A DNA stretch of 64,000 nt, from assembly GCF_016862515.1 (NCBI RefSeq), contig NZ_BONC01000004.1, positions 154,926-218,925 of the forward strand. Direction: 5' to 3'. The notes below the pieces were generated by a model. The model saw only the letters and a list, made by a program, of their open reading frames with translations. It was not told the DNA's origin and did no database searches. Within the stretch, counting starts at the first letter, position 1; every line of letters begins with the position of its first letter. Shown here piece after piece: positions 7,849 through 16,992 of the stretch. Position numbers and translations under genes: made by a program. This DNA is from Asanoa iriomotensis (GTDB taxonomy: Bacteria; Actinomycetota; Actinomycetes; Mycobacteriales; Micromonosporaceae).

Positions 7849-10800
7849 CCTGGTTGTCGCTCAGCACCGCCTGGTTGAACGAGTGCTGCACCGCAGCCGT
7901 GCCGGTCGGGTTCTCCAGGCCCACCGTGGCGCTGTCGCCGCGTTCGCGGGTCTTCGACGCCGTCAGGTCGAAGTAGTTGAAGACGATCGTGCCGTTCTCG
8001 CCGAAGATGGCCTCGACCGAGATGCGCGCCGACGCGGAGCCGTAGTGGCCGATGTTGTTCCACTCGACCACGAACTGCCGGTTGGGTGCCGAACCCGTCA
8101 CCTTCGTGCGGATCGTCGTGTCCGCCCGCATCACCAGGTCGTCCCAGAACGCGTACGCCGCGGCGTTCGGCAGCGCGGCGGACGGGATCGCCCCGTTCTC
8201 CGGCTGGGCCCAGTCGGGCTCGGCGAAGGCGACGAAGCCGTTGGTCGAGACCCACGCCTGCGTCTTGTTCTGGCCGTAGAACGGCACCGGGAACGGCAGG
8301 TCGAGCAACGCCGTCGCGTCGTCGCCCGCGATCGCGACCGGTGTGCCGCCGGTGGCCGGGGCGTACGTCCGCTGCTCGGTCGTCTTCGTGTAGCCGCCCG
8401 TCGGCGGCGGCGGAGTCGTGCTGCCGACGGCCAGGTTCGCCGTCACCGTCCCGCCCGCGGTCACGGTCACGTTCTTCGACGCCGACTGGCCCCCGGAGGT
8501 CGCGGTCACCGTGTAGGTGCCCGCCGGCACCGCGCCGAACTGGTAGGCACCGCCGGTGCCGGTCACCGTCGACCCGCCGCCGGGCGCGAGCGTCACCGCG
8601 GCGCCGACGATCGGGTTGCCGGTGGCGGCGTTGGTGACCGCACCCTGGATCGTGCCGGTGGTCGGCGGCGGTGGCGGGTCGTCGGAGCCACCGCCGGCCG
8701 GGGTGAAGGTGACTCGCTTGCCGTTGGCGAGGTTGGGCTGGTTGAACGAGTAGGTGGTCGCGGTCGCACCCGCGGCGTCCTCGATGCCGATCGTCGCCGA
8801 GTTGCCGTACTCCCGGGCGGTGTTCAGCAGGTCGTAGTTGAAGTCGATCTTGCCCGACTCGTAGAGCACCGCGCTGACCGACAGCCGGGCCGAGTTGGAG
8901 CCGTAGTGGCCGATGTTGCCCCACTCGACCACGAACCGGCGGTTGGGCGCCGAGCCGAGCGTCTCCGTGCGGATCGCCGAGTCGGCCCGTGGCACGAGGT
9001 CGTCCCAGAACGGGTAGATGCCGGCGTTGGGCGCGTCGCCGTTGGGCAGGGGGCTGTTGACCGCGATCAGGCCCGCCTGGCCCGGGTCGGTGAACGACAG
9101 GAACCCGTTGGTGGTCACCCAGAGGCTGTTCTGCGGCACGCCGTAGAACGGGAAGGCGAACGGCAGCGACACCTGCTGCTTCGCGTCGTCGGCGGTCAGC
9201 GGCAGCGTGGTCGCGGTGGCACCGACGTACGGCTGCCCGGTGGCGTCGCTGACCTCGTAGTCGCCGCCCCCGCCGCCGGTCGCCTCATAGGTCGCGGTGT
9301 ACGTCGCCGGGGCGCTCGGTGCGGTGATCACATGGGTGGCCGCGCCGTTGTCGGACCAGCTGTCGAAGGCGTACCCGGACTGCGGTGTGGGCGCGCTGAT
9401 CGAGTTCGTCGAACCCGCCAGCACGGTACGCGTCGCGGGCGTGGTCACCATGACCCCGTTGACACTCAGCTCGAGCCCCGGCGGGTTGCTGGTGAAGGTC
9501 AGGTCGACGCTGCGCGGGTCGAGACGGCGCGTGACCGTGTGGGTGAGCCCACCGTTGTCCGTCGCGGTGAGCTTGAGGTCCAGATAGGACGGATACTCGT
9601 GGTCGGGCGCGTTGAACGACCCGGACGCCACCCCGTCCCACTCCTGCACGTTGTGGGTGTGGCAGTTGTCGGCCGCGTAGCAGTGCTGCAACAGGAGCTG
9701 CCAGTGCAGCGCCGACGCCGGCAGGTTGCCCTGCTGCGGGTCGGTGGCGTGCCCGCTGAACGAGATCTGGTCGCCCACCTTGAAGCTCGGGTTGGTCGCC
9801 GGTGTGTCGATGATCGCGGTCGGCGCACCGGTGCCGACCAGGATCTGCACGGTCGTCTCCGCGGACAGCCCGGCCAGGTCGCTGACCCGCAGCCGGGCCG
9901 TGTAGACGCCGGTCGACCCGTATGTGTACGACGCGGTCACGCCGGCCGCGTCCCACGAGCCGTTGTCGGTGAAGTCCCACTGGTAGGACAGCACCTCACC
10001 GACGTCCGGGTCGGTCGAGCCGGACGCGTCGAAGCTGACCGTCAGCGGCGCGTTGCCCGAGGTCGGCGTGGCGGTGGCGGCCGCGGTCGGCGGCTGGTCG
10101 CCGGAGTTGTAGTCGAACCGGCGGATCGTGCCCCCGCTGTGGTCGACGTAGTAGAGCCGCTGGTCCGGCCCGATCTGCATGTCGACCGGTGTCGCCGCCG
10201 TCGAGGTGAACGGCACGATACGGGTGCGGTCCGGCGCACCGTCGGCGCCGGGCAGCATCGCCCAGATGCACTGCCTCGCGTAGTCGCCCCAGAACAGTGC
10301 GCCGCGGTACGTCGCCGGGTAGCTGCCGCCGCTGGTCGGGTAGAACGCCAGCGCGCTCGGCGACGATCCGCCGGTCGGGCAGCCGTCTCCGGACACGACG
10401 GCGGCGGCGTGGTTGTAGGTGTAGTGCGGCGCCACCACCGCGTTGGGCCCCTGCGCGTAGAGCGTCTCGCACAGTGACAGGTTGGGCGCGTCGTAGCCGT
10501 TCTGCCGGATGTCGCCCTCGTAACAGGGCCAGCCGAAGTTCTCCACCGGGCTGTTGAGCGGGTCGGGCAGCCGGTCGATCTCTTCCCAGAGGCGCCAGCC
10601 GACGTCGCCGAACCAGACCTCGGACGTGCCCGGCCGGAAGGCCCACCGGTAGGGGTTGCGCAGCCCGTACGCCAGGATCCGGCGGGTGTTGGGGTCGGAG
10701 CTGCCGGCCATCGGGTTGTCCGGCAACGCGGCACCGGTGTTGGGGTCAACCCGGATGAACGTGCCGGACAGCCCGGTCGGGTCGCCCGGGGTGCGGACGT

Positions 10801-11530
10801 CCTGCGAGCGCAGCGCGCCGCCCTCGGCGGTCGGTGGTGTCATCGTGCCACCGACCGGCGCGCCCGGGTCGCCGCAGGCGTTGGTGACGGTGCCGCGCTG
10901 GCCGTAGTCGGGGAACGCCGGCGAAGCGCCGTCGCCGCCGCTGACGTAGAGCGCGCCGTCCGGGCCGAACCCGATGTCGCCGACGGCGTGCGTCTCGTAC
11001 AGGTGGCACCAGTCGTGCAGCAGCACCTGCTCGCTGCCGGTCATCACGTCGCCCGCGATGCGCAACCGGGACACCCGGTTGCTCACGATGCAGTCGCCGA
11101 GCACCGCGCAGCGGTCGTTGTAGGTGGGCGCGCTGCCACCGATCTGGCCGTCGTAGGTGTAGGAGACGTAGACCCACGGCGTCGCGGGGAAGTCCGGCGG
11201 CACGGCGAGGCCGAGCAGACCCAGGTCGCCGTAGGTGAAGACCTGCTGGCTGAGGTCGGCGAAGACGGTCGGCGTGGTGTCGGAGAGGTTGTCGTAGATC
11301 TTGATGACGCCGTTCTTCTGCGCGATCAGGATCCGGCCGTCGGGCGCGAACACCAACTTGGTCGGGCTGGCGAGCCCGCTCATCACGACGCGCTCGGTGA
11401 ACCCGCTCGGCAACGGCCCGGCCGCCGCCGGCGCGGCGGCCAGGACGCCCAAGGTCAGCGGCGCGCCCAGCACCAACGTCAGCAGGCCGGCTAAGAACCG
11501 CCGAAGGCTCAACGACACCGTTCGCTCCAT
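7826..11530 (-). CDS. Secreted multidomain PQQ-type sugar dehydrogenase (copy 1)
   Basis: Exported protein of 1,234 aa. After a signal peptide (cut near AAPAAAG) a six-bladed glucose/sorbosone dehydrogenase domain covers about 40-475, with the putative catalytic His in ETHAVGDIGFGPDG (H181), Arg in RNPYRW (R291) and the FGDVGWRLWEEID calcium region. A PKD domain (480-565), a Cys-containing beta module (570-675) and a repeat-like segment (676-750) follow. Two copies of an approximately 190-residue module (about 757-945 and 1046-1234, each with WV(S/T)TNGF and WDDL) flank a carboxypeptidase-regulatory-like domain (955-1036). Start ATG 11530; a GTG four codons later has GGAG six bases ahead and is an alternative. 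Probably oxidises an extracellular carbohydrate or acts on polysaccharide. Paralogue directly upstream. Confidence 0.85.
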   Translation of the reverse strand: MERTVSLSLRRFLAGLLTLVLGAPLTLGVLAAAPAAAGPLPSGFTERVVMSGLASPTKLVFAPDGRILIAQKNGVIKIYDNLSDTTPTVFADLSQQVFTYGDLGLLGLAVPPDFPATPWVYVSYTYDGQIGGSAPTYNDRCAVLGDCIVSNRVSRLRIAGDVMTGSEQVLLHDWCHLYETHAVGDIGFGPDGALYVSGGDGASPAFPDYGQRGTVTNACGDPGAPVGGTMTPPTAEGGALRSQDVRTPGDPTGLSGTFIRVDPNTGAALPDNPMAGSSDPNTRRILAYGLRNPYRWAFRPGTSEVWFGDVGWRLWEEIDRLPDPLNSPVENFGWPCYEGDIRQNGYDAPNLSLCETLYAQGPNAVVAPHYTYNHAAAVVSGDGCPTGGSSPSALAFYPTSGGSYPATYRGALFWGDYARQCIWAMLPGADGAPDRTRIVPFTSTAATPVDMQIGPDQRLYYVDHSGGTIRRFDYNSGDQPPTAAATATPTSGNAPLTVSFDASGSTDPDVGEVLSYQWDFTDNGSWDAAGVTASYTYGSTGVYTARLRVSDLAGLSAETTVQILVGTGAPTAIIDTPATNPSFKVGDQISFSGHATDPQQGNLPASALHWQLLLQHCYAADNCHTHNVQEWDGVASGSFNAPDHEYPSYLDLKLTATDNGGLTHTVTRRLDPRSVDLTFTSNPPGLELSVNGVMVTTPATRTVLAGSTNSISAPTPQSGYAFDSWSDNGAATHVITAPSAPATYTATYEATGGGGGDYEVSDATGQPYVGATATTLPLTADDAKQQVSLPFAFPFYGVPQNSLWVTTNGFLSFTDPGQAGLIAVNSPLPNGDAPNAGIYPFWDDLVPRADSAIRTETLGSAPNRRFVVEWGNIGHYGSNSARLSVSAVLYESGKIDFNYDLLNTAREYGNSATIGIEDAAGATATTYSFNQPNLANGKRVTFTPAGGGSDDPPPPPTTGTIQGAVTNAATGNPIVGAAVTLAPGGGSTVTGTGGAYQFGAVPAGTYTVTATSGGQSASKNVTVTAGGTVTANLAVGSTTPPPPTGGYTKTTEQRTYAPATGGTPVAIAGDDATALLDLPFPVPFYGQNKTQAWVSTNGFVAFAEPDWAQPENGAIPSAALPNAAAYAFWDDLVMRADTTIRTKVTGSAPNRQFVVEWNNIGHYGSASARISVEAIFGENGTIVFNYFDLTASKTRERGDSATVGLENPTGTAAVQHSFNQAVLSDNQAIVFTPN

Positions 11531-11654
11531 CTCCGCGCCACGTCGGGCGACGACATCACATGCTCGCGCCGTGGCCGACAACTGATCGTCAGCCACGTGA
11601 CCTGTCCCGTTAACCGGACGGTCCGAATTGGCCGCCCGGTCGGTCGTGGGAACC

Positions 11655-14600
11655 TCAGTTGGGCGTGAACACCACAGCCGTGCCGTTGTCGAGCACGCCC
11701 TGGTTGAACGAATGCTGCACGGCCTTGGCGCCGGCCGCGTCCTCGATGCCGACGGTCGCCGAGTCACCGCGTTCCCGCGCCGACGTGGCCAGGTCGGCGT
11801 AGTTGAAGGCGATCTCGCCCGACTCGGAGAGCACCACCTGCGCCGAGATCCGCGCCGACGACGAACCGTACATGCCGGTGTTGAACCAGTCGACGACGAA
11901 CTGCCGGTTGGGCGCGGTGCCGATCACCTTCGTGCGGATCGCGCTGCCGGAGCGCTGCACCAGGTCGTCCCAGTACGGGTAGAGCGCCGCGTTCGGCAGC
12001 GCCGCCGCCGGGATCGCCGTGTTCTCCGGCGTCGCGCCGTTGGGGTTGACGAACGACAGCAAGCCGTTGGTCGACACCCAGGCCGTGGTCTGCTGCTGCC
12101 CGTAGAACTGGAACCCGAACGGCAGCGTCACCTGGGCGACCGCGTCGTCTCCGGACAGCGGCAGCACGGTGCCGTCGGCCGTCGACACGTACGCCCGCGT
12201 CTGTGTCGTCTTGGCGTAGTCGCCCGTGCCCGGCGGCGGCCCGGTCAGCGTGAGGTTGACCGTGTGGCTGCCGCCCGCGGTGACCGTCACCGGTGCGGAG
12301 CCGGCGTAGCCGCCCGGCGCCGTGCCGGCCACCGTGTAGGCGCCCGGCGGCACCGCGGCGAACTGGTAGGAGCCGTTGGCCGCGCTGGTCGCCGTGCGGC
12401 CCGACGGCGACAGCGTCAGCGTCGCGCCGGCCAGCGGTGAGCCGTTGGCGCTGACCACGCCGGAGATCGTGCCGGAGGTGGGCGGCGGTGTGCCGCCCGG
12501 CGGCGAGAACGTCACGGTCGTGCCGTCGCGCAACACCGGCTGGTCCACCGAGTACGCGAGCCCGATGGTGCCGGACGCGTCCTCGATGCCGACCGTCGCC
12601 GAGTTGCCCCGTTCGCGATCGCTGGTCGACAGGTCGGCGTAGTGGTAGGTGATCGTGCCGTCCTCGCCGAACACGGCGGAGACCCGGATCCGGCCGGAAC
12701 TGGAGCCGTAGTAGCCGCTGTTGCGCCACTCGACGGTGAACTTCCGGTTGGGCGCCGTGCCGGTCACGCCGGTGCGCACCGTGGAGTCGGCGCGCTGCAC
12801 CAGGTCGTCCCAGAACGGGTACACCGCCGCGTTCGGGAGACCCGTCGACGGCAGCGGGCCGTTGGCGCCGAGCCCGGCCGCCGGGTCCGCGAACGAGACG
12901 AACCCGTTGGTGGACACCCAGGCGTTGCCGTACTCCTGGCCGTAGAGCCGGAACGGGAACGGCATGCTCACCTGCGTGACGGCGTCGTCACCGGTCAGCG
13001 GCAGCACCGCGCCGTCGGCGGCCGCGAACGGCTGACCCGTCTGCGTGCTGCAGGTGTAGCCGAAGCTGTCGGCGCAGCCGGCCACGCTGGTGTACGTGGC
13101 CGTGTAGGTCGCCGGCGCCGTCGGTGCGGTGATCACGTGGCTGTTGGCACCGCCGTCGGACCAGCTCGCGAACGTGTTGACGGCACCGCCGGCGCTCTGC
13201 GGCGACGGCGCGCTGACCGTGTTCGTCGAGCCCTGGATGACGGTGCGGCTGAACGGCGTCGTGCCGGTGAACGCCCCGACGTTGAGCTGCAGCCCGGACG
13301 GGTTGCTCTGGAACGTCAGGTTGACCGTCTTCGGGTCGAGCTGGCGCGACACCGTGTGGCTGAGCCCGTCGGCGTCGGTGGCCGTCAGCTCGAGCTCCAG
13401 ATAGGACGGATAGTCGTGGTCCGGCGCGACGAACGAGCCGCTCGCGATGCCCGCCCACTGCTGCACCTCGTGCACGTGGCAGTTGCCGACGCTCTCGCAG
13501 TGGTGCATCCGCAGCCGCCAGGACAGCCCGCTCGCCGGCAGGGTGCCCTGCTCGGCGTCGGTGGCGTGGCCGGTGAACGCGACCGTGTCGCCGACCTTCC
13601 AGGTGGTCGCGGCGGTCGGGGTGTCGATCGTGGCGACCGGTGCGGTGCGGCCGGGCTGGATGGTCACCAGGTGCGTGTCGCTGGCGCCGAGCGTGTCGGT
13701 CACCGTGAGCTTCGCGGTGTAGCTGCCCGAGGCCGGGTACGTGAAGCTGGCCGTCACCCCGGTCGCGTCGGTCGTGCCGTCGTTGGTGAAGTCCCAGGCG
13801 TACGTCAGGCGGCCCTGGTCGGCCGGGTCCGCGTCGGTCGAGGCGCTGGCGTCGAAGTCGACCCGCAGCGGCTGCCCGGCGGCCGGTGTGGCGCTGAACG
13901 CGGCGGCCGGCGGCTGGTTGCCCGGGAAGTAGCGGATCCGCCGGACGGTGCCGCCGAGGTCGACGTAGTAGAGCTCGTTGCCCGGCCCGATGGCCAGGTC
14001 GACCGGGCCGGCCGCGGCCTGCCCGAACGCCTCGATGGCGCTGGTGGACGGCAGCCCGCCGGCGGTGGCCGGCTTCATCGCCCAGATGCAGTTGCGGGAG
14101 TAGTCGGCGAAGAACAGCCCGCCCGCGTACGCCGCCGGGTAGTTGCCGCCGCTGGTCGGGTAGAACGCCAGGCCACTGATCGCGTCGCCGCCGTTGCCGC
14201 AGTTCTCACCGGGCACGATCGCGGCGGAGTGGTTGTAGGTGTAGTACGGCTGGGTGTGCCCGCCGCTGGTGTAGAGCGACTCGCAGAGGTTGAGGTTGGC
14301 GCCGTCGTAGGAGCCCATCACGCCCATGCCCTCGTAGCAGGGCCAGCCGAAGTTGGTCACCCCCGTGGTCGGGCTGGTCACGCGGTTGATCTCTTCCCAG
14401 ACGTTCCAGCCGACGTCACCGGCCCACACCTCGTTGGTGCCGGGGCGGATCGTCATGCGGAACGGGTTGCGCAGGCCGTACGCGACGATCCGGCGGGCGT
14501 TGGCGTCGGCGGAACCCGACAGCGGGTTGCCGGCGGCCGCGGCGCCGGTGGCCGGGTTGAGCCGCAGCACCGCGCCGTCGAGGCTGGTCGGGTCGGCGGT

Positions 14601-15332
14601 GGAGCGGACGTCCTGCGAGCGCAGCGCGCCGCCTTCGGCGGTGGGCGGGTTCATCACGCCGCCGACCCCGGACGGCGGGTCGGCGCACGGGTTGCGCGGG
14701 CTGCCGAGCTGGCCGTAGTCGGTGGCGCTGAAGCTCGCGCCGTCACCGCCGGTGACATAGAGCATGCCGTCGGCGCCGAACTTGAGGTCACCGATCGAAT
14801 GGCTCGGGAACTGCTGGCACCAGTCGGTGATGAGCACCTGCTCGCTGCCGGTCATCACGTTGCCGGCGGCCTGCAGGCGCGACAGCCGCCCCTGCACGAC
14901 GCACTGCCCGTTGTTGGCGTCACCGCAGTTGTCGTTCCAGTAGGGCGCGGTCTGCCCGGGCGGCGCGTCGTAGGTGTACAGCACGTAGACGTAAGGGTTC
15001 GCCGGGAAGTCGGGCGGCAGCGCGAGACCCAGCAGGCCGCGGTCCCAGACGTTGAAGACGTTGGTCGACAGGTCGGCGAAGACCGTCGGGGTCGGGTCGG
15101 CCAGGTTGTCGAAAACCTTGATCCGGCCGCCCTTCTCGGCGACGAACACCCGGCCGTCGGGGGAGAACTCGATGTTCGTGGGCTGGTTGAGCCCGCTGAA
15201 CACGATCTGTTCCTGGAAGCCGGTCGGCAGCGTGGTCGCCGCAGCCGGCTGTGCCGACCCGAGCGCCGCGAGCCCACCGGCGACCAACGCCGCGGCCAGC
15301 ACCGTCCGCAGCGGACGTCGTGGGCGCGTCAT
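11655..15332 (-). CDS. Secreted multidomain PQQ-type sugar dehydrogenase (copy 2)
   Basis: Exported protein of 1,225 aa, a paralogue of the neighbour at 7826 with the same domain order: signal peptide (cut near QPAAAT), glucose/sorbosone dehydrogenase propeller with His in PSHSIGDLKFGADG (about H178), RNPFRMTIRPG and AGDVGWNVWEEIN, a PKD domain with ATPAAGQPLRVDFDAS, a Cys-bearing beta module, a first WVSTNGF module, a carboxypeptidase-regulatory-like domain and a second WVSTNGL module ending AVVFTPN. ATG at 15332 follows GGGGGAGG. Placed 124 bp ahead of copy 1 on the same strand; the pair arose by tandem duplication, itself containing an internal duplication. PQQ dependence is known for the family, not shown here. 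Confidence 0.85.
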   Translation of the reverse strand: MTRPRRPLRTVLAAALVAGGLAALGSAQPAAATTLPTGFQEQIVFSGLNQPTNIEFSPDGRVFVAEKGGRIKVFDNLADPTPTVFADLSTNVFNVWDRGLLGLALPPDFPANPYVYVLYTYDAPPGQTAPYWNDNCGDANNGQCVVQGRLSRLQAAGNVMTGSEQVLITDWCQQFPSHSIGDLKFGADGMLYVTGGDGASFSATDYGQLGSPRNPCADPPSGVGGVMNPPTAEGGALRSQDVRSTADPTSLDGAVLRLNPATGAAAAGNPLSGSADANARRIVAYGLRNPFRMTIRPGTNEVWAGDVGWNVWEEINRVTSPTTGVTNFGWPCYEGMGVMGSYDGANLNLCESLYTSGGHTQPYYTYNHSAAIVPGENCGNGGDAISGLAFYPTSGGNYPAAYAGGLFFADYSRNCIWAMKPATAGGLPSTSAIEAFGQAAAGPVDLAIGPGNELYYVDLGGTVRRIRYFPGNQPPAAAFSATPAAGQPLRVDFDASASTDADPADQGRLTYAWDFTNDGTTDATGVTASFTYPASGSYTAKLTVTDTLGASDTHLVTIQPGRTAPVATIDTPTAATTWKVGDTVAFTGHATDAEQGTLPASGLSWRLRMHHCESVGNCHVHEVQQWAGIASGSFVAPDHDYPSYLELELTATDADGLSHTVSRQLDPKTVNLTFQSNPSGLQLNVGAFTGTTPFSRTVIQGSTNTVSAPSPQSAGGAVNTFASWSDGGANSHVITAPTAPATYTATYTSVAGCADSFGYTCSTQTGQPFAAADGAVLPLTGDDAVTQVSMPFPFRLYGQEYGNAWVSTNGFVSFADPAAGLGANGPLPSTGLPNAAVYPFWDDLVQRADSTVRTGVTGTAPNRKFTVEWRNSGYYGSSSGRIRVSAVFGEDGTITYHYADLSTSDRERGNSATVGIEDASGTIGLAYSVDQPVLRDGTTVTFSPPGGTPPPTSGTISGVVSANGSPLAGATLTLSPSGRTATSAANGSYQFAAVPPGAYTVAGTAPGGYAGSAPVTVTAGGSHTVNLTLTGPPPGTGDYAKTTQTRAYVSTADGTVLPLSGDDAVAQVTLPFGFQFYGQQQTTAWVSTNGLLSFVNPNGATPENTAIPAAALPNAALYPYWDDLVQRSGSAIRTKVIGTAPNRQFVVDWFNTGMYGSSSARISAQVVLSESGEIAFNYADLATSARERGDSATVGIEDAAGAKAVQHSFNQGVLDNGTAVVFTPN

Positions 15333-15672
15333 CGCGCCACCTCCCCCAAGATTCACGTGTACGCGTGCGGCGCATCGCAGGCGCACAGGCTAACGATCAG
15401 ATCAATTGGGGGCGATGTCTGATAGCTGACCGGCAATTCCGGCAGATCGCCAACATTGGTGGCACACCGGGGATTTGGTCAACCGACCCGTCAACAACTA
15501 TGGTCCGGTACGCCGAGGAGCAATCGACCGATCGTTCACGGCCATGTAGTGAAGTCGACACTAGAGGTCGTCCGATCACCCTTGCCACGCGTGGCTTAGA
15601 TAGAGCATCGTCGCCTGTGCTAAGGCTCCCTTAAGGGAGCGCACAATTTGTCCACAGTATTCAGAGGTGGAG
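15333..15672. other. Divergent intergenic region with palindrome (sugar dehydrogenase / polysaccharide operon)
   Basis: About 340 bp without a gene and clearly less GC-rich than its surroundings, so it probably holds promoters for both directions. It contains a perfect 16-base palindrome at 15625-15640 (GCTCCC-TTAA-GGGAGC) with TGTGC and GCACA outside it, 33 bp before the first glycosyltransferase start, and the 14-mer GACCGATCGTTCAC at 15526-15539 that recurs upstream of hbd. Confidence 0.5.
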
Positions 15673-16944
15673 ATGACCAAATCGCGGGGGCACGTGGTCA
15701 TCGTGGTGGTCAACCTGCCGGTCGAACGCGACCGCCGGGTCATTCGCGAATGCCTGGCGCTCGAAGAAGCCGGTTACCGGGTCACGGTGATCTGCCCGCG
15801 GGGTTCCGCCGGCCTGAGCAGGTTGCCAGGCAGCCGGTCGACCGACATCCGGTCGTTTCCGCAGCCACTGGCCGGTTCCGGCGTGCTGTCGTTCGCCTTC
15901 GAGTTCGCCTGGGCGCTGCTCGCCGTCACCACGCGGCTGCTCGGCCTGATGCTGCGCACCCGGGTCGACGCTGTCCAGGCGTGCAACCCGCCGGACGTCT
16001 TCTGGGTCGTGGCGCTGTTGATGCGCGCGCTCGGCCGGCCGTTCGTCTTCGACCACCACGACCTGAGCCCCGAGCTCTACGAGTGCAAAACGGACACGCC
16101 CAATCCACGGGTGCTGGCCGTCCTCAAGTGGTTCGAGAAGATGTCCTGGCGCCGGTCGACCGCCGTGGTCTCGACCAACGAGTCCTACCGCGACCTGGCC
16201 ATCAACCGCGGTGGCCTGCACCCCGACAAGGTGGTGGTGGTCCGCAACGGCCCGACGATCGCCGAGGTCGCCTACGACGCGCACGCCCCGCGCGCCGGCC
16301 GGCACCAGATCGTCTACCTCGGTGTGATCAACCCGCAGGACCACGTCGAGGCCGCCGTGCTGGCCGCCGAACGGCTGATCGGGCTGCGCGGCAACACCGA
16401 CTGGAAGCTCGTCGTCGCCGGTGACGGCGAGTGCCTGCCCGCCCTGCGTGAGTTGGCCACCGCGCGCAACCTCGACGACGTGGTCGAGTTCCGCGGCTGG
16501 CTGGAGGCCGACGAGGTCGACGTACTCCTCAACTCCGCGACGGTCGCGATCCAGCCGGATCCGCCGACCAAGATGGCCGAGTTGTCGACGATGGCGAAGA
16601 CTGTCGAATATGTCGCTCGTGGTCTCCCCGTGGTCGCCGTCGACCTGCTGGAGACCCGCCGCACGGCCGAGGGCGCCGCGCTCTACGTGCCCACCGGCGC
16701 GCCCGACGAGCTGGCCAAGGCGCTCGACATGCTGCTCAGCGACGGGGCCACGCGCGCCGCGATGAGCCAGATCGCCCGCCAGCGCTTCGTCGACGAGCTC
16801 GCGTGGGACCACCAGGCCAAGTCGTACATCCGACTGTGGGATCGGTTGCTGCGTCAGACGCGAAAAGGTTACAAATCAGGTTCACCGGTGGGGGGAGGCA
16901 ACCCACCGGCGAGTCCTCGTGATACCAACCAGACGGTCAACTGA
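15673..16944 (+). CDS. Glycosyltransferase family 4
   Basis: Cytosolic GT-B glycosyltransferase of 423 aa, likely using a nucleotide sugar to extend a lipid-linked oligosaccharide. N-terminal domain: VVNLPVERDRRVIRECLAL and VTVICPRG; middle: FDHHDLSPELYE; C-terminal domain: VYLGVINPQDHVEAAVLAAE, VVAGDGE and the donor-site region TMAKTVEYVARGLPVVAVDL. ATG at 15673 has GAGG five bases upstream, so the in-frame GTG at 15667 is less likely. First gene of the polysaccharide operon, 48 bp ahead of the Wzz-like gene. Confidence 0.87.
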   Translation: MTKSRGHVVIVVVNLPVERDRRVIRECLALEEAGYRVTVICPRGSAGLSRLPGSRSTDIRSFPQPLAGSGVLSFAFEFAWALLAVTTRLLGLMLRTRVDAVQACNPPDVFWVVALLMRALGRPFVFDHHDLSPELYECKTDTPNPRVLAVLKWFEKMSWRRSTAVVSTNESYRDLAINRGGLHPDKVVVVRNGPTIAEVAYDAHAPRAGRHQIVYLGVINPQDHVEAAVLAAERLIGLRGNTDWKLVVAGDGECLPALRELATARNLDDVVEFRGWLEADEVDVLLNSATVAIQPDPPTKMAELSTMAKTVEYVARGLPVVAVDLLETRRTAEGAALYVPTGAPDELAKALDMLLSDGATRAAMSQIARQRFVDELAWDHQAKSYIRLWDRLLRQTRKGYKSGSPVGGGNPPASPRDTNQTVN

Positions 16945-16992
16945 CGACCTGACGCACCCAATTTCCGCCGCATTCGATCAAAGGGCCTATAC

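Noticed and set aside
6761..10477. Open frame of 1,238 codons on the plus strand opposite the sugar dehydrogenase
   Set aside because: Extremely Arg/Gly/Val-rich, no family signature, and antisense to a clear gene; a GC-bias shadow.
12642..15422. Open frame of 926 codons antisense to the second sugar dehydrogenase
   Set aside because: Same composition problem and no recognisable motif; shadow of the real gene.
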